Assembly (NCBI GenBank): GCA_010015805.1
Contig: ML978132.1
Location: forward strand, 682,001 to 746,000
Length of the DNA: 64,000 nt
Direction of reading: 5' to 3'
Origin: Rhizodiscina lignyota
Taxonomy: Eukaryota > Ascomycota > Dothideomycetes > Aulographales > Rhizodiscinaceae
Shown here: piece by piece, positions 11,133 through 22,628 of the stretch
How positions within the stretch are numbered: the stretch's first letter is position 1
Layout of the letters: each line of letters opens with the position of its first letter
The notes under the pieces: generated by a model
What the model saw: only the letters and a program-made list of their open reading frames with translations
Databases searched by the model: none
Told to the model about the DNA's origin: nothing
Position numbers and translations under genes: made by a program

Positions 11133-13926
11133 GCTTCGTCGGTGTTGTGCACGTTGTGGTCAGCGCTGTGTTGCGGTTGGTGCTATCGCGAGTACGGCGG
11201 GCTGAAGTTGAGGAGTGGGTGGAAGGAGCGCGTCGGTCTGCTGAGGAAGTCCGTCTTGGGCGGCAATTCGCAGGGTGAGGGTTGTTGAGGGGTAGGAGGC
11301 GTCCCGAGGAGCTTGAGGCAGTTGAGGTCTGGAGGCGATGCAGCGTGCGGCGGAGGTGTGACCCTGTTCACGAGGTCAAATGACGAGCGGCGGTGGGTCT
11401 TGTCGTGAGTGCAGCGCGGTAGAGTGGGCCGTGGAGCGCAATGCGGCGGTAGGAGGCGGGCGTGGAGTAGCTGGTGCTGTTGATGGGAGGATAACAGGAG
11501 CGTGGAGCTTTGTTGTGAGAGGGATGACGGAGGAGGAGGTGATGATGTGTGTGGTTTTGCGTTGCGGGAGGAAAGCACGATCCGTCGTTAGATGAGTAGA
11601 ATCCCCGCAACAGGCCTTGTGACAGGTGCTAATGCTAACGCTTCGACAGGCCCGGCGGCCTCGGGCTTGCGGCGAGCGTGAGGGCGGCGCAGCGAGCACA
11701 GCAACGCAGCGAGGAGGGCGAGAGCGCGGTGCAAGTTCGAGGAGCGAGAGGATGGAGCAGCGAGTCGTCGCAGGAGCAGCAGGAGAGCGAGAGAGAGAAC
11801 TGGAGCGCCGTGTATTGGTCCACCAGGCTGGCTGCTGGAAGGTGCGCTCGGCTCACGTGGTCCAAATAATGCCAGGTCTGTGCAGTGCAGCGTCTGTCTA
11901 GTCTGCTGTCTGCGAGCGGTGCCCACTAATGCCCAGCAGCAGGCCTGGAGGAGAGCACAGTCTGCGTAGCTCCCGTCGCACTGTGCCTATACCTACCAGC
12001 CAGCACCGGGCGAGGGCGAGCGCGCTTTTGTTGGGCGAGGCGTCAATTGCACGCACAACCCACACTCGATGCAAGAAATCGCGGCGGCAAAGCGATGATC
12101 GCTGACGCTGCTACTTGTCTCCAGCAGCACTTGTACATACATCCACGGCCAGCGTGCCGGTTTGGGGAGCTGATGATCTGCTCCGCTCTGACGGTTACAA
12201 AGTGTTTCAAGCACAGCTACTGACGTAGTGCTGCCTGCTCTCGCTCTCGTAAGGCCGCTCCATACGCCTTCAGGTGTAGCCGTTACCTTTAGCCCGCGAA
12301 CTCTTGGCTGTAGCTACAGCACAATCGCAATATTCGACCTGCTCCATCGCCGTCCATGAGATCAGCTCCCGTCGCCACGCCCTCACGGCGATCTGCTTGC
12401 GCTCACGGCTGTAGCCACACGGAAGCAAGCCATGCGACGCTCCGTCCTGCTCCAAGATCGTACGCGTACGAGAGGGAATCAGGACGTCAACAGCTGCAGA
12501 GGGGTGGAAGAGAGGATGGGATGGCCTCGTCAAGCGCTCTGCCGGGGGCCAAGGATGAAGAGGTCACGCTTCCACTCCCAAGCGCGCCACTTCCAGTGCC
12601 TGCATGATCGCAACTCTCCACTCAGGCCATTTGCTGGAGGTCGCCTCTAGCTTCTTTCAAGTCTGTGCGACCATTGCAAACGGACGATCATCAACACCAC
12701 ACTCTCTTTGTTGCTATTCTGGGCCGAGCGAGAATGGAGACGACTGCGATGTCTCGCCCCAGGGCGGTGTGTTGTGCATTCGCTTTTTCTGCTGCTGAGA
12801 CGCACACGCAATTTTGCAAAGGGCAAAAAAAGTAGCTACATGCAGTATTACGACCTGTCTGTTCTACTCCTCACACCAGCGGTCCACCCATGCGATCACA
12901 GCCAGGTAGCTAGCTGCTGCTGGACAGAAGCTCCACACCTCTGCTCACGCCCCCTCCTCCTCCTCCAAGTGAGTCCAAGACCGTCTGGTCAGCCAGGCGG
13001 GAGGCAGAAGCACCACCATTAGTCAATAATCGTCCCTCTTTGACCACACATAAATTCCCGCCCACAGAGAGCCAGCAGATGCGGACGAAAAGGCCGTGCA
13101 AACTCCATAAGTCCAAGCGTTCTGCATATGACGAAAGCTCGCCGAATTAGCGGCCTCGACCCCAGTCGAATCTGACAGAAACCTTTGCTTCTTCGAGCGA
13201 CGTGCAGCGCTGAGCCCAAATCCTCTGGCGGAGAGACGTGCCAGCGCTGTGCTCTCTGGCGACGACGAAGCAGACTTCACCAACTCACAAAGTGGAGAAT
13301 GTCCACGAATGAGTTTGCCAAAATGCCGATGAAGAAACAGCATTGGACGCCTTTTCGTGAATTGGCTGGCTCGGAGCTCACGCCGTATACGAGGGCATTC
13401 TAGCTTCGTGCTGCGGAACGCCGTTTCGTTGTAGGTGACACTGCACGTGCATGTGATAATCAGACCTGTTCATGCACGCAGAAAACATAAGCAGCAGTGC
13501 AGGCCCTCATCGAGCCCAGAAGCGCGCGCCGGAAGATGCCATTAGATACGTGCTCATTACTGTACATACATCCACATATTCGCATCAGCCCGTTAAAGAA
13601 ATGCTGTCGTATTACTACCCTTGTCTCAACTGTCAGCCGTCGGAAACGCCATGGCCATGCACGCTGAAAATGCAACTGGAATCTGTTTTCCATCCAAACA
13701 CAACACCTTCCCCCATTATTTTCTCAAGACAGGCGTGAGCCATTCCTTCTTTTCTTTTCTAGCCTCACTTTTCTCCAGAATGTGAAGTCGTATCCGGTCC
13801 ACTTCCCTGCATCCGCGAAACCCCGTTGGAATGCGATCAGATCTCTTGTCGTCACCTGCGTCTGCAGACTCTGTAGCGGCATCGGCGTCGCAACCATCAC
13901 GCGGCTGCTCCCGCATCGCCACCAAA
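11133..13926. other. Long intergenic region upstream of GSK3
   Basis: About 2.8 kb between the GSK3 start and the 3' end of the SUN-domain gene, both on the minus strand. The part nearest GSK3 (11.1-11.9 kb) is rich in purine/pyrimidine-skewed runs and gives several overlapping 70-130 codon frames of low-complexity composition, as expected for a long leader and promoter. A short CTC repeat lies near 12953-12966. I see no gene, RNA or mobile element. Confidence 0.5.
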
Positions 13927-16866
13927 CTACGAAGGCGATGCGCCGTCTGTGGCGGTGGCATTCCCTGCGCCTGCAGCATCTGATGGCACTGTTTCCCATT
14001 CCAAAGGATTGTCTCGCGTGCCCTGCGGCGTCGCTGGCCCGCTGCGGACTTGGCGCGGGCGGATGTGGGATATAGAGTCGGGACTGCTACCGCCATCGTT
14101 GTCGTCGAGCTCGATATCGCCAGAGCCGTTTTCGTGAGACGCTGTCTTCCTGATGCTGTCGTCTTCAGCCACGTCAATGCTGTCGTCCCTCGTGAAGCTT
14201 CGCACAGGAACGGGGCTTTCGTCTGCCGGCGTCGGTGGTGAGATCTCGACGATTGGCCGTCTCTTCTCGACCGGTGAGTCGCCACCCCCAAAGGCCGATT
14301 CGCGAAAGAATTTTCTGAGGTTTATCCTCGACCCTCTCCGTCCGCTGTCGGGTGAAGACGGCCTATCAGGACTACCAGGAGGGCTGTCATATGCCAGCGA
14401 CATCTTGAATCGCTGACTCTTATTCATCATGTTTTGTACAATGGGCATCTCCAAGCTACTGTTGCCGTGCTTGACAAACAGGACGAATCCTAAGCACATA
14501 AGTAGCAGCGTGCTTTGCACTACCGCCATGCGCTTCTGAAAAATGACTTCGTCCGCGAGCAACGTGAGTCGTGTGCTGATGGCAAGAAGCTCGCGCTGAT
14601 ACTGCTCGCGGTGTGTTTCAAGCTCGATGACTGTGCTTTGCCAAAGCTGATCATATTGGGTTCGAAATGTCTTGAGCTCGGCCATCACGGTGGTATTGAG
14701 ATGATTAAGGAACGTCTCCGTCTTGCTGAGTTGGCGCTTCTCGACCTTGGTGAAGGCATCGCGAAGAATTCGAGACTGCTCTTCGATATATTGAAGTGAT
14801 AATGTAGCGTTCGACTCGAGCATCCTAAGGCGCTTATCGACGGATTTGAAAAAGCTCTCCTGGGTCGGTGGACTCGCTGCCGGTGGCTGTGGCGGTGCAG
14901 TTGAACCTGAAGACTTGATTGTGTCGTGAGAGGCACCATTCTGAGACAACTTGCTGCTGGCTATTGTCGTGCCTGATCCGACTGTTTCTCCTGACGATCC
15001 TCTGTTGGTGGAATTTGCCGCTCCGGTTGTATCGCCCGAGACATGTGATTTATGCGTATGCTGTGTATCCACGCTTGCTGCTGCCGTTGAGGTAGTACTT
15101 GTTGAGCCCTTGACGCTCGTGCTCCCAGTGGTGTTTGTATCTGTGCCATTTATGGGCCTGTGACTCCTGTCAGATGTTCCTTGTGTTGTTTTTGTTGAAT
15201 TTGCTGATGCGTCTGTGGATCGTTCCGATGCTGTGACACCCGCCTCGTTAACGCCCTGATGGCCGCTGCCTGATGATGATACTTCGCCGCTAGAGTCTCG
15301 TTGGCTGGGAGGCATCGATGTAAAATCGGATGAAACTCCAGATACGTCGATTGGCTTTGCCGGGTCCATGGGTTTGCCGGGCTCAGCTGATAGCGTCCCA
15401 GGAACGTCAGAGGTAGCCTCTACAGCGTCTTCTGTGATCGAATCCGCAGATGATGCAGACGCAGCTTCTTGCAGCATCACAACCTCTGCCGTGACGACCT
15501 TCTCATGCCCACCTGCAGCCTCTTCAATACCCTGCTCTTCGCCCATTGCCTCCCCTCTGACCCTCTCTTCTTCATGCTTATACTCTTCCATCATCGTGAT
15601 CCCATGCACCCTAAGCAGACTAACGGGACAATAATACTCATTACCGTAATGCGTGAGAAACTCAAGTCTGAGATACCTCGCCCATACCCTCGGTCCATCC
15701 ACCAGAAACGCCTGAATCTCCCTGCTATTGCGTGCCTCATAAACTCCCAAGTCCACCCACTGGTTTGGTTTTGGAGGATACCTATCGCTGACACTAACGC
15801 GAAACGTCCGCACCATGGAGCTGAAGAACTCGAAATTTGCCAGCACGATGGTATCAACGATAATGTCGTCGCACAGCTCCACGACAAGAAATTTGTTCGC
15901 CGCGGCACATTCGTTGAGCATGTAACTGTCCTTGTTTTCCAGCAGCACCGAAGTCGCCGACTTGCATTGCGGGTTCGTCTTCAGAACAGTCGCCGCGCAG
16001 TCAAACGACGCGTAGTTGTACCGCTCCTTACACGTCTTGCCCGCATCTTTGCTCCGCAGGTATCCCACTGCCGGCGCCGCCTCAGATGATTGTTCCTCTG
16101 TTGAAGACTCTGACCGAGTTGGCGATTCCGAGTTGGGTGGAGCTTCTTTGCCTATCCCAGCAAACGCGCCGAAATCGAAATCAATCTCTCCTTCATCACC
16201 TAGAGAGTCCAAGTTGCTAATGTCCGGTCTCTTACGCCCTGGGGTCCCGCCCGCAGCGCCACCACGTCCATTACCGACATGCTCAGGGGATTGACCTGCA
16301 CGTTCGAGATTCTGCTTCTTCCATTCTTCGAAGGATAGAAACTTTGCATCTTCTAGTAGGGAGTCTGCATCGACTTCTTGTTCTGCTGGCGACGGTTTGA
16401 AATCTGTTTCCGAAACAAACGAGTGGATGTCGCTTGATGCTGTTGCAGGTCGATGTAATGCTTCAACAGTAGCGGTTGTCCTTCCTGACGCAGTTTCCAC
16501 CGTATTTCCATCATGATTTATCCCAGACACCAATACATCTTGCCCGGTTGCCGTCGGCTCCGCAGTACTTTCCGTCCATAATATACCCTCATAGCTAGTC
16601 TTCAGACACTGTTGCGGTAGAGTATGTGTGACATAGTTAACCTCCCTATTCTGGCAGGTCTTCTCGCCCGTTGGGATCGAGGATGGAATGAACGGAGGGA
16701 TCACATCGTCGAACGAGGCGCTTTTGGTCGTTGTCGGCGTGGACGCTGTTGTAGATAGGGTATCGTTCACCGCATGGCTGTTGGCAGCCGCACTACCTGC
16801 AAAACATCCCGAAGCCAGTAAAAGGAACGTCCCGCCGCTGAGGAAGTGAGGAGCAGTCCAGCGCAT
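13927..16866 (-). CDS. SLP1-like SUN-domain protein of the ER/nuclear envelope
   Basis: A single-exon gene of 979 residues. A signal peptide is visible (MRWTAPHFLSGGTFLLLASG..). A SUN domain lies at about residues 275-425, with FASFDCAATV-like sequence YNYASFDCAATVLKTNPQ, the KDSYMLNEC segment, ANFEFFSSMVRTFRVS and the YYCPVSLLRVHG end. The Ser/Thr-rich linker (about 450-690) is followed by a coiled-coil-like helical region and one transmembrane segment near residues 780-800 (MAVVQSTLLLMCLGFVLFV). The C-terminal 180 residues are polar and acidic. This order (signal, SUN, coil, TM) matches the yeast Slp1/metazoan Opt (SUCO) group, which works with Emp65 in ER protein quality control, rather than classical LINC-complex SUN proteins. 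The family call is strong; the fungal role is inferred from yeast. Confidence 0.9.
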   Translation of the reverse strand: MRWTAPHFLSGGTFLLLASGCFAGSAAANSHAVNDTLSTTASTPTTTKSASFDDVIPPFIPSSIPTGEKTCQNREVNYVTHTLPQQCLKTSYEGILWTESTAEPTATGQDVLVSGINHDGNTVETASGRTTATVEALHRPATASSDIHSFVSETDFKPSPAEQEVDADSLLEDAKFLSFEEWKKQNLERAGQSPEHVGNGRGGAAGGTPGRKRPDISNLDSLGDEGEIDFDFGAFAGIGKEAPPNSESPTRSESSTEEQSSEAAPAVGYLRSKDAGKTCKERYNYASFDCAATVLKTNPQCKSATSVLLENKDSYMLNECAAANKFLVVELCDDIIVDTIVLANFEFFSSMVRTFRVSVSDRYPPKPNQWVDLGVYEARNSREIQAFLVDGPRVWARYLRLEFLTHYGNEYYCPVSLLRVHGITMMEEYKHEEERVRGEAMGEEQGIEEAAGGHEKVVTAEVVMLQEAASASSADSITEDAVEATSDVPGTLSAEPGKPMDPAKPIDVSGVSSDFTSMPPSQRDSSGEVSSSGSGHQGVNEAGVTASERSTDASANSTKTTQGTSDRSHRPINGTDTNTTGSTSVKGSTSTTSTAAASVDTQHTHKSHVSGDTTGAANSTNRGSSGETVGSGTTIASSKLSQNGASHDTIKSSGSTAPPQPPAASPPTQESFFKSVDKRLRMLESNATLSLQYIEEQSRILRDAFTKVEKRQLSKTETFLNHLNTTVMAELKTFRTQYDQLWQSTVIELETHREQYQRELLAISTRLTLLADEVIFQKRMAVVQSTLLLMCLGFVLFVKHGNSSLEMPIVQNMMNKSQRFKMSLAYDSPPGSPDRPSSPDSGRRGSRINLRKFFRESAFGGGDSPVEKRRPIVEISPPTPADESPVPVRSFTRDDSIDVAEDDSIRKTASHENGSGDIELDDNDGGSSPDSISHIRPRQVRSGPATPQGTRDNPLEWETVPSDAAGAGNATATDGASPS

Positions 16867-17843
16867 TTCGGAAACTCATGGTCATTCCTACGAAATGCCA
16901 GGAGCTGTCGAGTTGTTGTGTATTGGCCAGGTGTGCTGTTGGAAAGATAAAGGTGGCAGGACGCGAATATCTCTTTGTGACAAGGAACCGCGAACCGCGG
17001 CTGGGTGCAGGGATGTGCGCGGAGCCTTGCTCCATCTTTTCTCAGAGAACTCCACAGCGTCTGAAACATGTGAAGACGGGAGGCAGGTTTCGGTTTAACT
17101 GGCAGAGAAGAGGCGACTTCATCAATCTCTATTGTAGAACGGATGGGTACGGAAATAATGTTGTCTGAGTTTGTATAGTACCAAAGACGCCAGCCGAACA
17201 GACCTCCGAAAATTCGACTTCCATCCAGCGTCGTAGACCTGCCCAGGTCTAAGGTTTACCAGGCGCAAAATGATCACTGTTCTATGGCCGTGCTGTCTCT
17301 TAACCTTTATGAGTTTCTCTAGGGCATACGAGGAGCAAACCCAGAAGGTTAGTTGAGCGATTGATACCGCGGTTGCACTGGTCGTTCCTCCCCGGGGACT
17401 TCGTCTTATTTTACTTCATCAGAGCTGCAATAATTTCAGTAATCCCATTGTGGACTTTTATTCATTCTTATGTATATCAGACTAAGCACTGCGTTCCATT
17501 ATGAGTCTCTTCCTGCCTCTTAGTTTCCCCAGCGACCTATTCTTCACTTTTGCAGAGCAGGCCCCTCTCGGCCCTACACCAGACGATTCAATAAACGACC
17601 TTTATCATAATGCCACCAGACAATCGCTGCAGCACCCTTCAGGAATTCCAACCCGGATAACATGGCCTAGTTGACCTGCTGAGCGTGGATAAAGGAATTT
17701 GGCTCTGTTTCGACACAAAGCATTCACGGTGACGGAACTATCACAAGGACAAACGCATTTAAGTCTTTCACTTTCGACACTGACAATGCGATAACAAAGA
17801 GCAAGACATTGTGTCACTAACTTGAGAGTGGAACAATCTCAAT
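16867..17843. other. Divergent intergenic region
   Basis: About 980 bp between the SLP1-like gene (minus) and a plus-strand hypothetical gene, so both promoters should lie here. Short frames on both strands show no recognisable product. No repeat or RNA gene seen. Confidence 0.5.
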
Positions 17844-19535
17844 ATGTACTGGCTTCCCAGCAATAGCGCGATATTCATGTACAAGAAGTCTCAAAAGAGC
17901 AACACAGTTTCAACCGACATGACAAGGACACTGAAAGAGGACAGGCGACGTGAAATTGGCGACTGGGCTGAGCAAACAGCAGCATCCGCTGAACCGGTCT
18001 TCGACAGACCGCCCTCTCCGGTCGAGCATGGTCGCTTCACACAAGCCGAAGAGAAGTGGAAGACTCTTTTAAAGAAAGACAGCAATGGCCGACGCATCAA
18101 ACCCGGAGATGCATCAGCGGACGTTGGTTACCCGCTAGGTACCTACGAATACCAGGGCTTCCAGTTCGTTGAAACAACCCGCGGCTATACTGTTCGACCT
18201 ACCAAGGCACATTATTTAGATCGCGCGCTTTACCTGTATCCATTTGAGATGTTGAGTCGAGCAACACTCCTGAAAATCAAATGGTACATCGAGAAGGCAC
18301 TGAAACATACGAAACGCAGCATGGATTACGCACAGGAGTTTGGGCGTACAGTTGTAAGTCAAGACCTGATCCCGTTCTCTGTACAAAGCTAACTGTCTTC
18401 GCAGATCATCGAAGGTCCAGGAAAAGACCCAGACAAAGAGAGACCAAACCGCAGACTGTTCTACCATTGGAACATGGTCTGCGATGTCTTAGATAGGATG
18501 GAGCAAACCGATGGCTGGGACAGCTTCTTTGAGTTCTGCAACCAGAAGGCAAACCTTATAATCAACAACCATCTGCTTGTAACTGCAGAGTATGCGCTGA
18601 GTGCCTATGTAAATCTTGATCATCCAGAAGGGCATCCGCTCAGCCTCTACCTCGATCATACGAGAGGACATTTGATACGCCATATGGGATCCGACCTGCA
18701 GTTCGTTGAGAGAATCGTTGATTCTATGCTCAGGCTTTTACAGGAGATGGATGAACCTGAAGAACAAGAATCAGCTATGGAAGAGTCCAGCGACTTTGGG
18801 ATTAGTGGGCAGCTGCGGGGACCTGGGCCTCCAGATATAAGGCGTCATTCATCACCACAAATACCATCTCTGCAGATAAAATCGCCACTTCAGCGATTAC
18901 GATCGATGCGGGCATTGTCACTGCACGTGCAGTTTGTGCGATCGCCGTCCCCCGAAAAGTCTACCAGTCCTCGGAAGTCTACCAGTCATCAGCAGTCCAC
19001 TAGTTCTCCGAAGACTACCACTCCTCCTGTCCGTGTCCGTTCTGTCCGAGGTCGCCTCACTGGCTCATACTGGGTTCGGGGAGGCGGCACGTGTCTTCCT
19101 AGACCGGAAGACGAGGCAGATCATCCGCGCTACGAAAGCATCTTTCATGAGGACTTTGGAGAAGCCTTTCAGGAAATGGACATAGCAATTGCGCAGGGAA
19201 AGAGGGGCGTCAAAGCCGGGACCAAAATTCGTGGTGCATATCCGAACAGGCTTCGGAGAGTTATCAACACGATTGGAAGTTCTGGTAGTCCAACAAGGCC
19301 ATTTGGAGACGATCAGGATGGCGCTCCTGCCACTGCGGAAGGCCACGACGGTGGAGATGACGAGGGCTTCATGAACAGAAGGATCCGGGCTTTGAAGGAA
19401 AGGGTAGACAAGATGCGAAATGGAAAGAATGGAAGCCCCAAGGAACTTATCGAGGCTGTAAGGACGAGGATAAAAATTGTTAATGAGGATGAATATACTC
19501 AGTGGCTAAGTACGACGTTCGACCGTGCGCCATGA
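17844..19535 (+). CDS. Hypothetical protein with Ser/Thr-Pro-rich linker
   Basis: Two exons (17844-18353 and 18405-19535) joined across a 51-nt intron (GTAAGT..CTAACTGTCTTCGCAG) give 546 residues. I do not recognise the family. The first 320 residues look globular and helical (for example FEMLSRATLLKIKWYIEKAL and FYHWNMVCDVLDRMEQTDGW); residues of about 350-400 form a repetitive Ser/Thr/Pro/Lys-rich linker with several SP and TP sites (SPEKSTSPRKSTSHQQSTSS), suggesting phosphorylation. The C-terminus is charged with a short helix (RIRALKERVDKMRNG). No signal peptide or membrane segment is present. The clean intron and sustained open frame support a real gene; function is unknown. Confidence 0.72.
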
Positions 19536-19898
19536 CCCGTCTGTGGCGCAGATTGGAACCACCATCAGTATCCACGGGTGTATTTGGAGGTGGCTGTTCA
19601 CTGGGGCCAAATTAAGAGGTTGAGTTATCTCCTATGTATTGTATGATTCTCTGACTCGAATACTTGCATTTTCCTTTGACTGTCACACCCAGATATTACT
19701 CCGGCGTCGGAAGGATTCACATCCCTGTTCGTGAGTCACCTCTTGCATGCTTTCAGTTTGCACAGCAATTTGCATCGTTGCGCAGCTCGAGTAAAAAGTA
19801 TACAAATAGCACGTTATGTCCCATGGCTTTCGAAATTCAGTTTGCATCTTTCGATGCTTGTCTGTGGTCCAATGCAGGATCTACAGGACGAACCGACC
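19536..19898 (+). other. Intergenic, leader of the following gene
   Basis: About 360 bp between two plus-strand genes. It holds the upstream gene's 3' region and the next gene's promoter. In-frame ATG codons at 19854 and 19872 are possible alternative starts of the next gene. Nothing else seen. Confidence 0.45.
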
Positions 19899-20681
19899 AT
19901 GGCTTCAAACGGGTCGACTTCTCGGCCAACCTCATCTAAAAAGCACTTCTTTGACCTTCCGGTGGAGATTCGCCTCATCATTTATGAGTATGTCTTCGGG
20001 CCCTCATGTCGGCTAGCCTCCATAGATCCGTATCACATCCATCGTTCGCAACGGGTATCAATCCAGTCTCCGCTTCCTCCTAAAGCGAGCATCACCAGAG
20101 TCTGCCGAACCATCCGCAGAGAAGCAGTGGCCATTTTTAATCAGTCACACATATTCTGCCACAATTCGAAGCACCCATACCCGGCATTAAGCGCATACAG
20201 GCATGAAGAAACGCAAGCCTGGAGGAGGTGGAAGAAGCTCGCAGAAAAGCTACAGATAGTTCATGTGCGAGACTTCCAGCTGGGAATGGAAATATCGCGA
20301 ATGCCCGAGTCCGCAGAACGTCCGAGGCAGAGTAAACAGGAGAATATGTCAACGCTAACCATATACGTCTCGATGGATCCGCACAAATGCCATGTTCGGT
20401 GCAAAGAACGCGATTCGTGGCGTACCGTCAAGTTGTCACCAACTTCGTGGGAGCTTATAGACTCGGTAATTCGAGAGACACTCGGTTCTTCAAACGACTC
20501 AACATGGAACGGCCTTACGGTGGTGGAAATGGTGGATAGAATCAAGGAAGAGCAGCGTCGGCTCCTGTGCCTCGAGATACCGAAACGCTGTGTTAGGCAC
20601 GACCTCATCGCGCAGTATAGCAGGAGCGAGACGAAAGGAATAGAGATGTGTGTTTTACACGACGGGTTCCAACGTTTGTGA
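19899..20681 (+). CDS. 2EXR/F-box-like protein of the ascomycete-expanded type
   Basis: A single-exon frame of 260 residues when begun at 19899, where the context ACCATGG is strong; in-frame ATGs at 19854 and 19872 would add 15 or 9 residues. The N-terminal block FFDLPVEIRLIIYEYVFGP followed by ITRVCRTIRREAVAIFNQSH is the hallmark of the 2EXR/F-box-like proteins that are greatly expanded in filamentous ascomycetes and present in dozens of copies per genome. No catalytic residues are recognisable. A role as a substrate adaptor for SCF ubiquitin ligases has been proposed for F-box members, but is not demonstrated for this type. Confidence 0.75.
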   Translation: MASNGSTSRPTSSKKHFFDLPVEIRLIIYEYVFGPSCRLASIDPYHIHRSQRVSIQSPLPPKASITRVCRTIRREAVAIFNQSHIFCHNSKHPYPALSAYRHEETQAWRRWKKLAEKLQIVHVRDFQLGMEISRMPESAERPRQSKQENMSTLTIYVSMDPHKCHVRCKERDSWRTVKLSPTSWELIDSVIRETLGSSNDSTWNGLTVVEMVDRIKEEQRRLLCLEIPKRCVRHDLIAQYSRSETKGIEMCVLHDGFQRL

Positions 20682-22628
20682 GGAGGAATTGATACGGTCA
20701 AATCGGACAGTGTAAGTTATCCAAGGAATACAGACCTGTCTCACGGACATGGCCTGATCATGCATATCATTGAACCACTTCATTAACACTATACTCAAGC
20801 TTGGCAAAGCGTTTAATCACCTCCGATATTTCCACATCTACGTGTTTCAACTAAACACGGACTGCACCACATCATCGATGGATTTCGATACTTCAAATTG
20901 ACCACCATTGGTCGGCGATCATTCTTCGATACGTCTCGCTATTACAATTACCTGGTCCTTGGGTCAAGCAAAATGTTTCCCAAATTACATGGCTAAGAAA
21001 GGTCTTTGATGTGCTATGACTCCCTTACACGCCAAGTCGGCGCGCTAGCTTAATATACGGAAGTGATACCCTTCACCGTTGATGCACCATATACATAGAG
21101 TCCGACAATAAAGGAATTGCTGCTTATTATTTATGCGATTTGGCTCGTTTGACGCTCCTCACTTGGCATCTTAATCTCCCTACACCGACCGTGAGAGTAC
21201 TTCCTGGCTCTAATGCGAGCGAAGAACGAGATGGGTTAATAATCGAGCCAGCGCTCGCTGAACAAGTGGAAGTTACGTTTTAAAGCTTCTAGCTTTCGGT
21301 TGAATTCAGGTTACCCGCTCAGGTGGTACCAGAAACTCGGGTTCTTTGACTTGGTGAAAATGCACCAGACCCTGCGGCTGAAGATTGTACGTTAGCCAAA
21401 CATAGAAATGGTGACAGTCTTTCAAAGTGTGTGCGTACGACTTACGATTGTACTTTGATAACAAGCGGATAAACGTTTAGTAAGTACACGACTTAAAGCA
21501 TTCTACGCTATTAATTTAAGCAGCTTAATATTTCGTAAGCCGACGCGGTAGGAGTATAAGGCTTTGGATCCGAGAGCAGCCAATTTCTCCAAGTAGTGGA
21601 GAGTGAGATGAGGAGATTCGACTAACAATCGAACGAGTGCTCGAGACCATGCGGCGAGTAGATTTGCAGCCTAGTCATTTGGTTGAATTGAACTTACGCA
21701 GGCAGGTGGGCGCTGTGTGTTGAAATGAAGCTCTACACCGGTGGGGGCCATTTTCGGTATGCCGAGACGACAGCGGAGCATTTGTACGCTCCGCTCGGCC
21801 GCTGTATGTAACATTTATCGGCAAAGTTCGAAGCCGACGTTCGTGCTGACCTCGAACCTTGGCTGGCGTCAAATTGCAGTGGCTATGCGCTGCAGGCGAG
21901 ATGCCTGGCGAAGCTCGTATTTACTCAGCTCATGGAAATCTCCGATCGGAGCAGCACCTCCGCCTCCTGACGAGCGTGGCACTTCCGACCTTCATTCGCT
22001 TCACCCTCCCGCCCACCGCCCTCCCTGCCACGATCACAGAGCGAATCGATCCTTTGGCACTTCTCTCCATCGTCGCACCATGTGCTGGGGTTTTGAACCC
22101 CACGGATTGTTGTCAACGGTCGAGACCGTCGGCACCTTTCTCCCCAACCTTTTTGCCCGACTCCACTAGGACCACCACGGATGACACGCAATCTTATCCA
22201 CCTCGAGGCCTGCAATGCTGAAAGATGCAGAGATCCAGTCGTAGTCATCCTTCGCCTCCACCAGCTCAAGACATTTCGGGAGACATTGCGCATGCCGTTG
22301 CACAAAGTCCTTGACCGCTGGAACCCTATTTCAGCTTGCGCGCCATGTGTACCACATGCCTGATTGGTCGCCGCTATACATAGCCACAAGTTCCTGCAGC
22401 ACAACCCTAACGGTGCCTGCGTGGGTAGTTCATCCTTAACAGTCATATTACGTCCCCAGCAGGGAGGATTCCTTCATTTCTTTGCTGAGTGCACTTTTGC
22501 GCGCGACTAATTTGGCCACGACAGCGTCGATCGTTTCTATTCTCCGGTTTCCCTTTCTTAATCTGTTTCCTCTGATCGTTTCGACGTTTCTTCCTCTCAG
22601 CGAGAGAACATCGTGAGAGGATGTCGCG
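20682..22628. other. Intergenic upstream of the giant surface-protein gene
   Basis: About 1.95 kb with no supported gene. The interval 20.7-21.7 kb is relatively AT-rich with only very short frames. Between about 21.7 and 22.4 kb overlapping frames of 120-170 codons occur on both strands at once, with basic, low-complexity translations, which argues against coding. A long regulated promoter for the downstream cell-surface gene is the simplest reading. Confidence 0.45.

Noticed and set aside
21925-22446. 173-codon minus-strand frame
   Set aside because: Translation is basic and low in order, overlapping plus-strand frames are equally open, and no splice or domain support exists.
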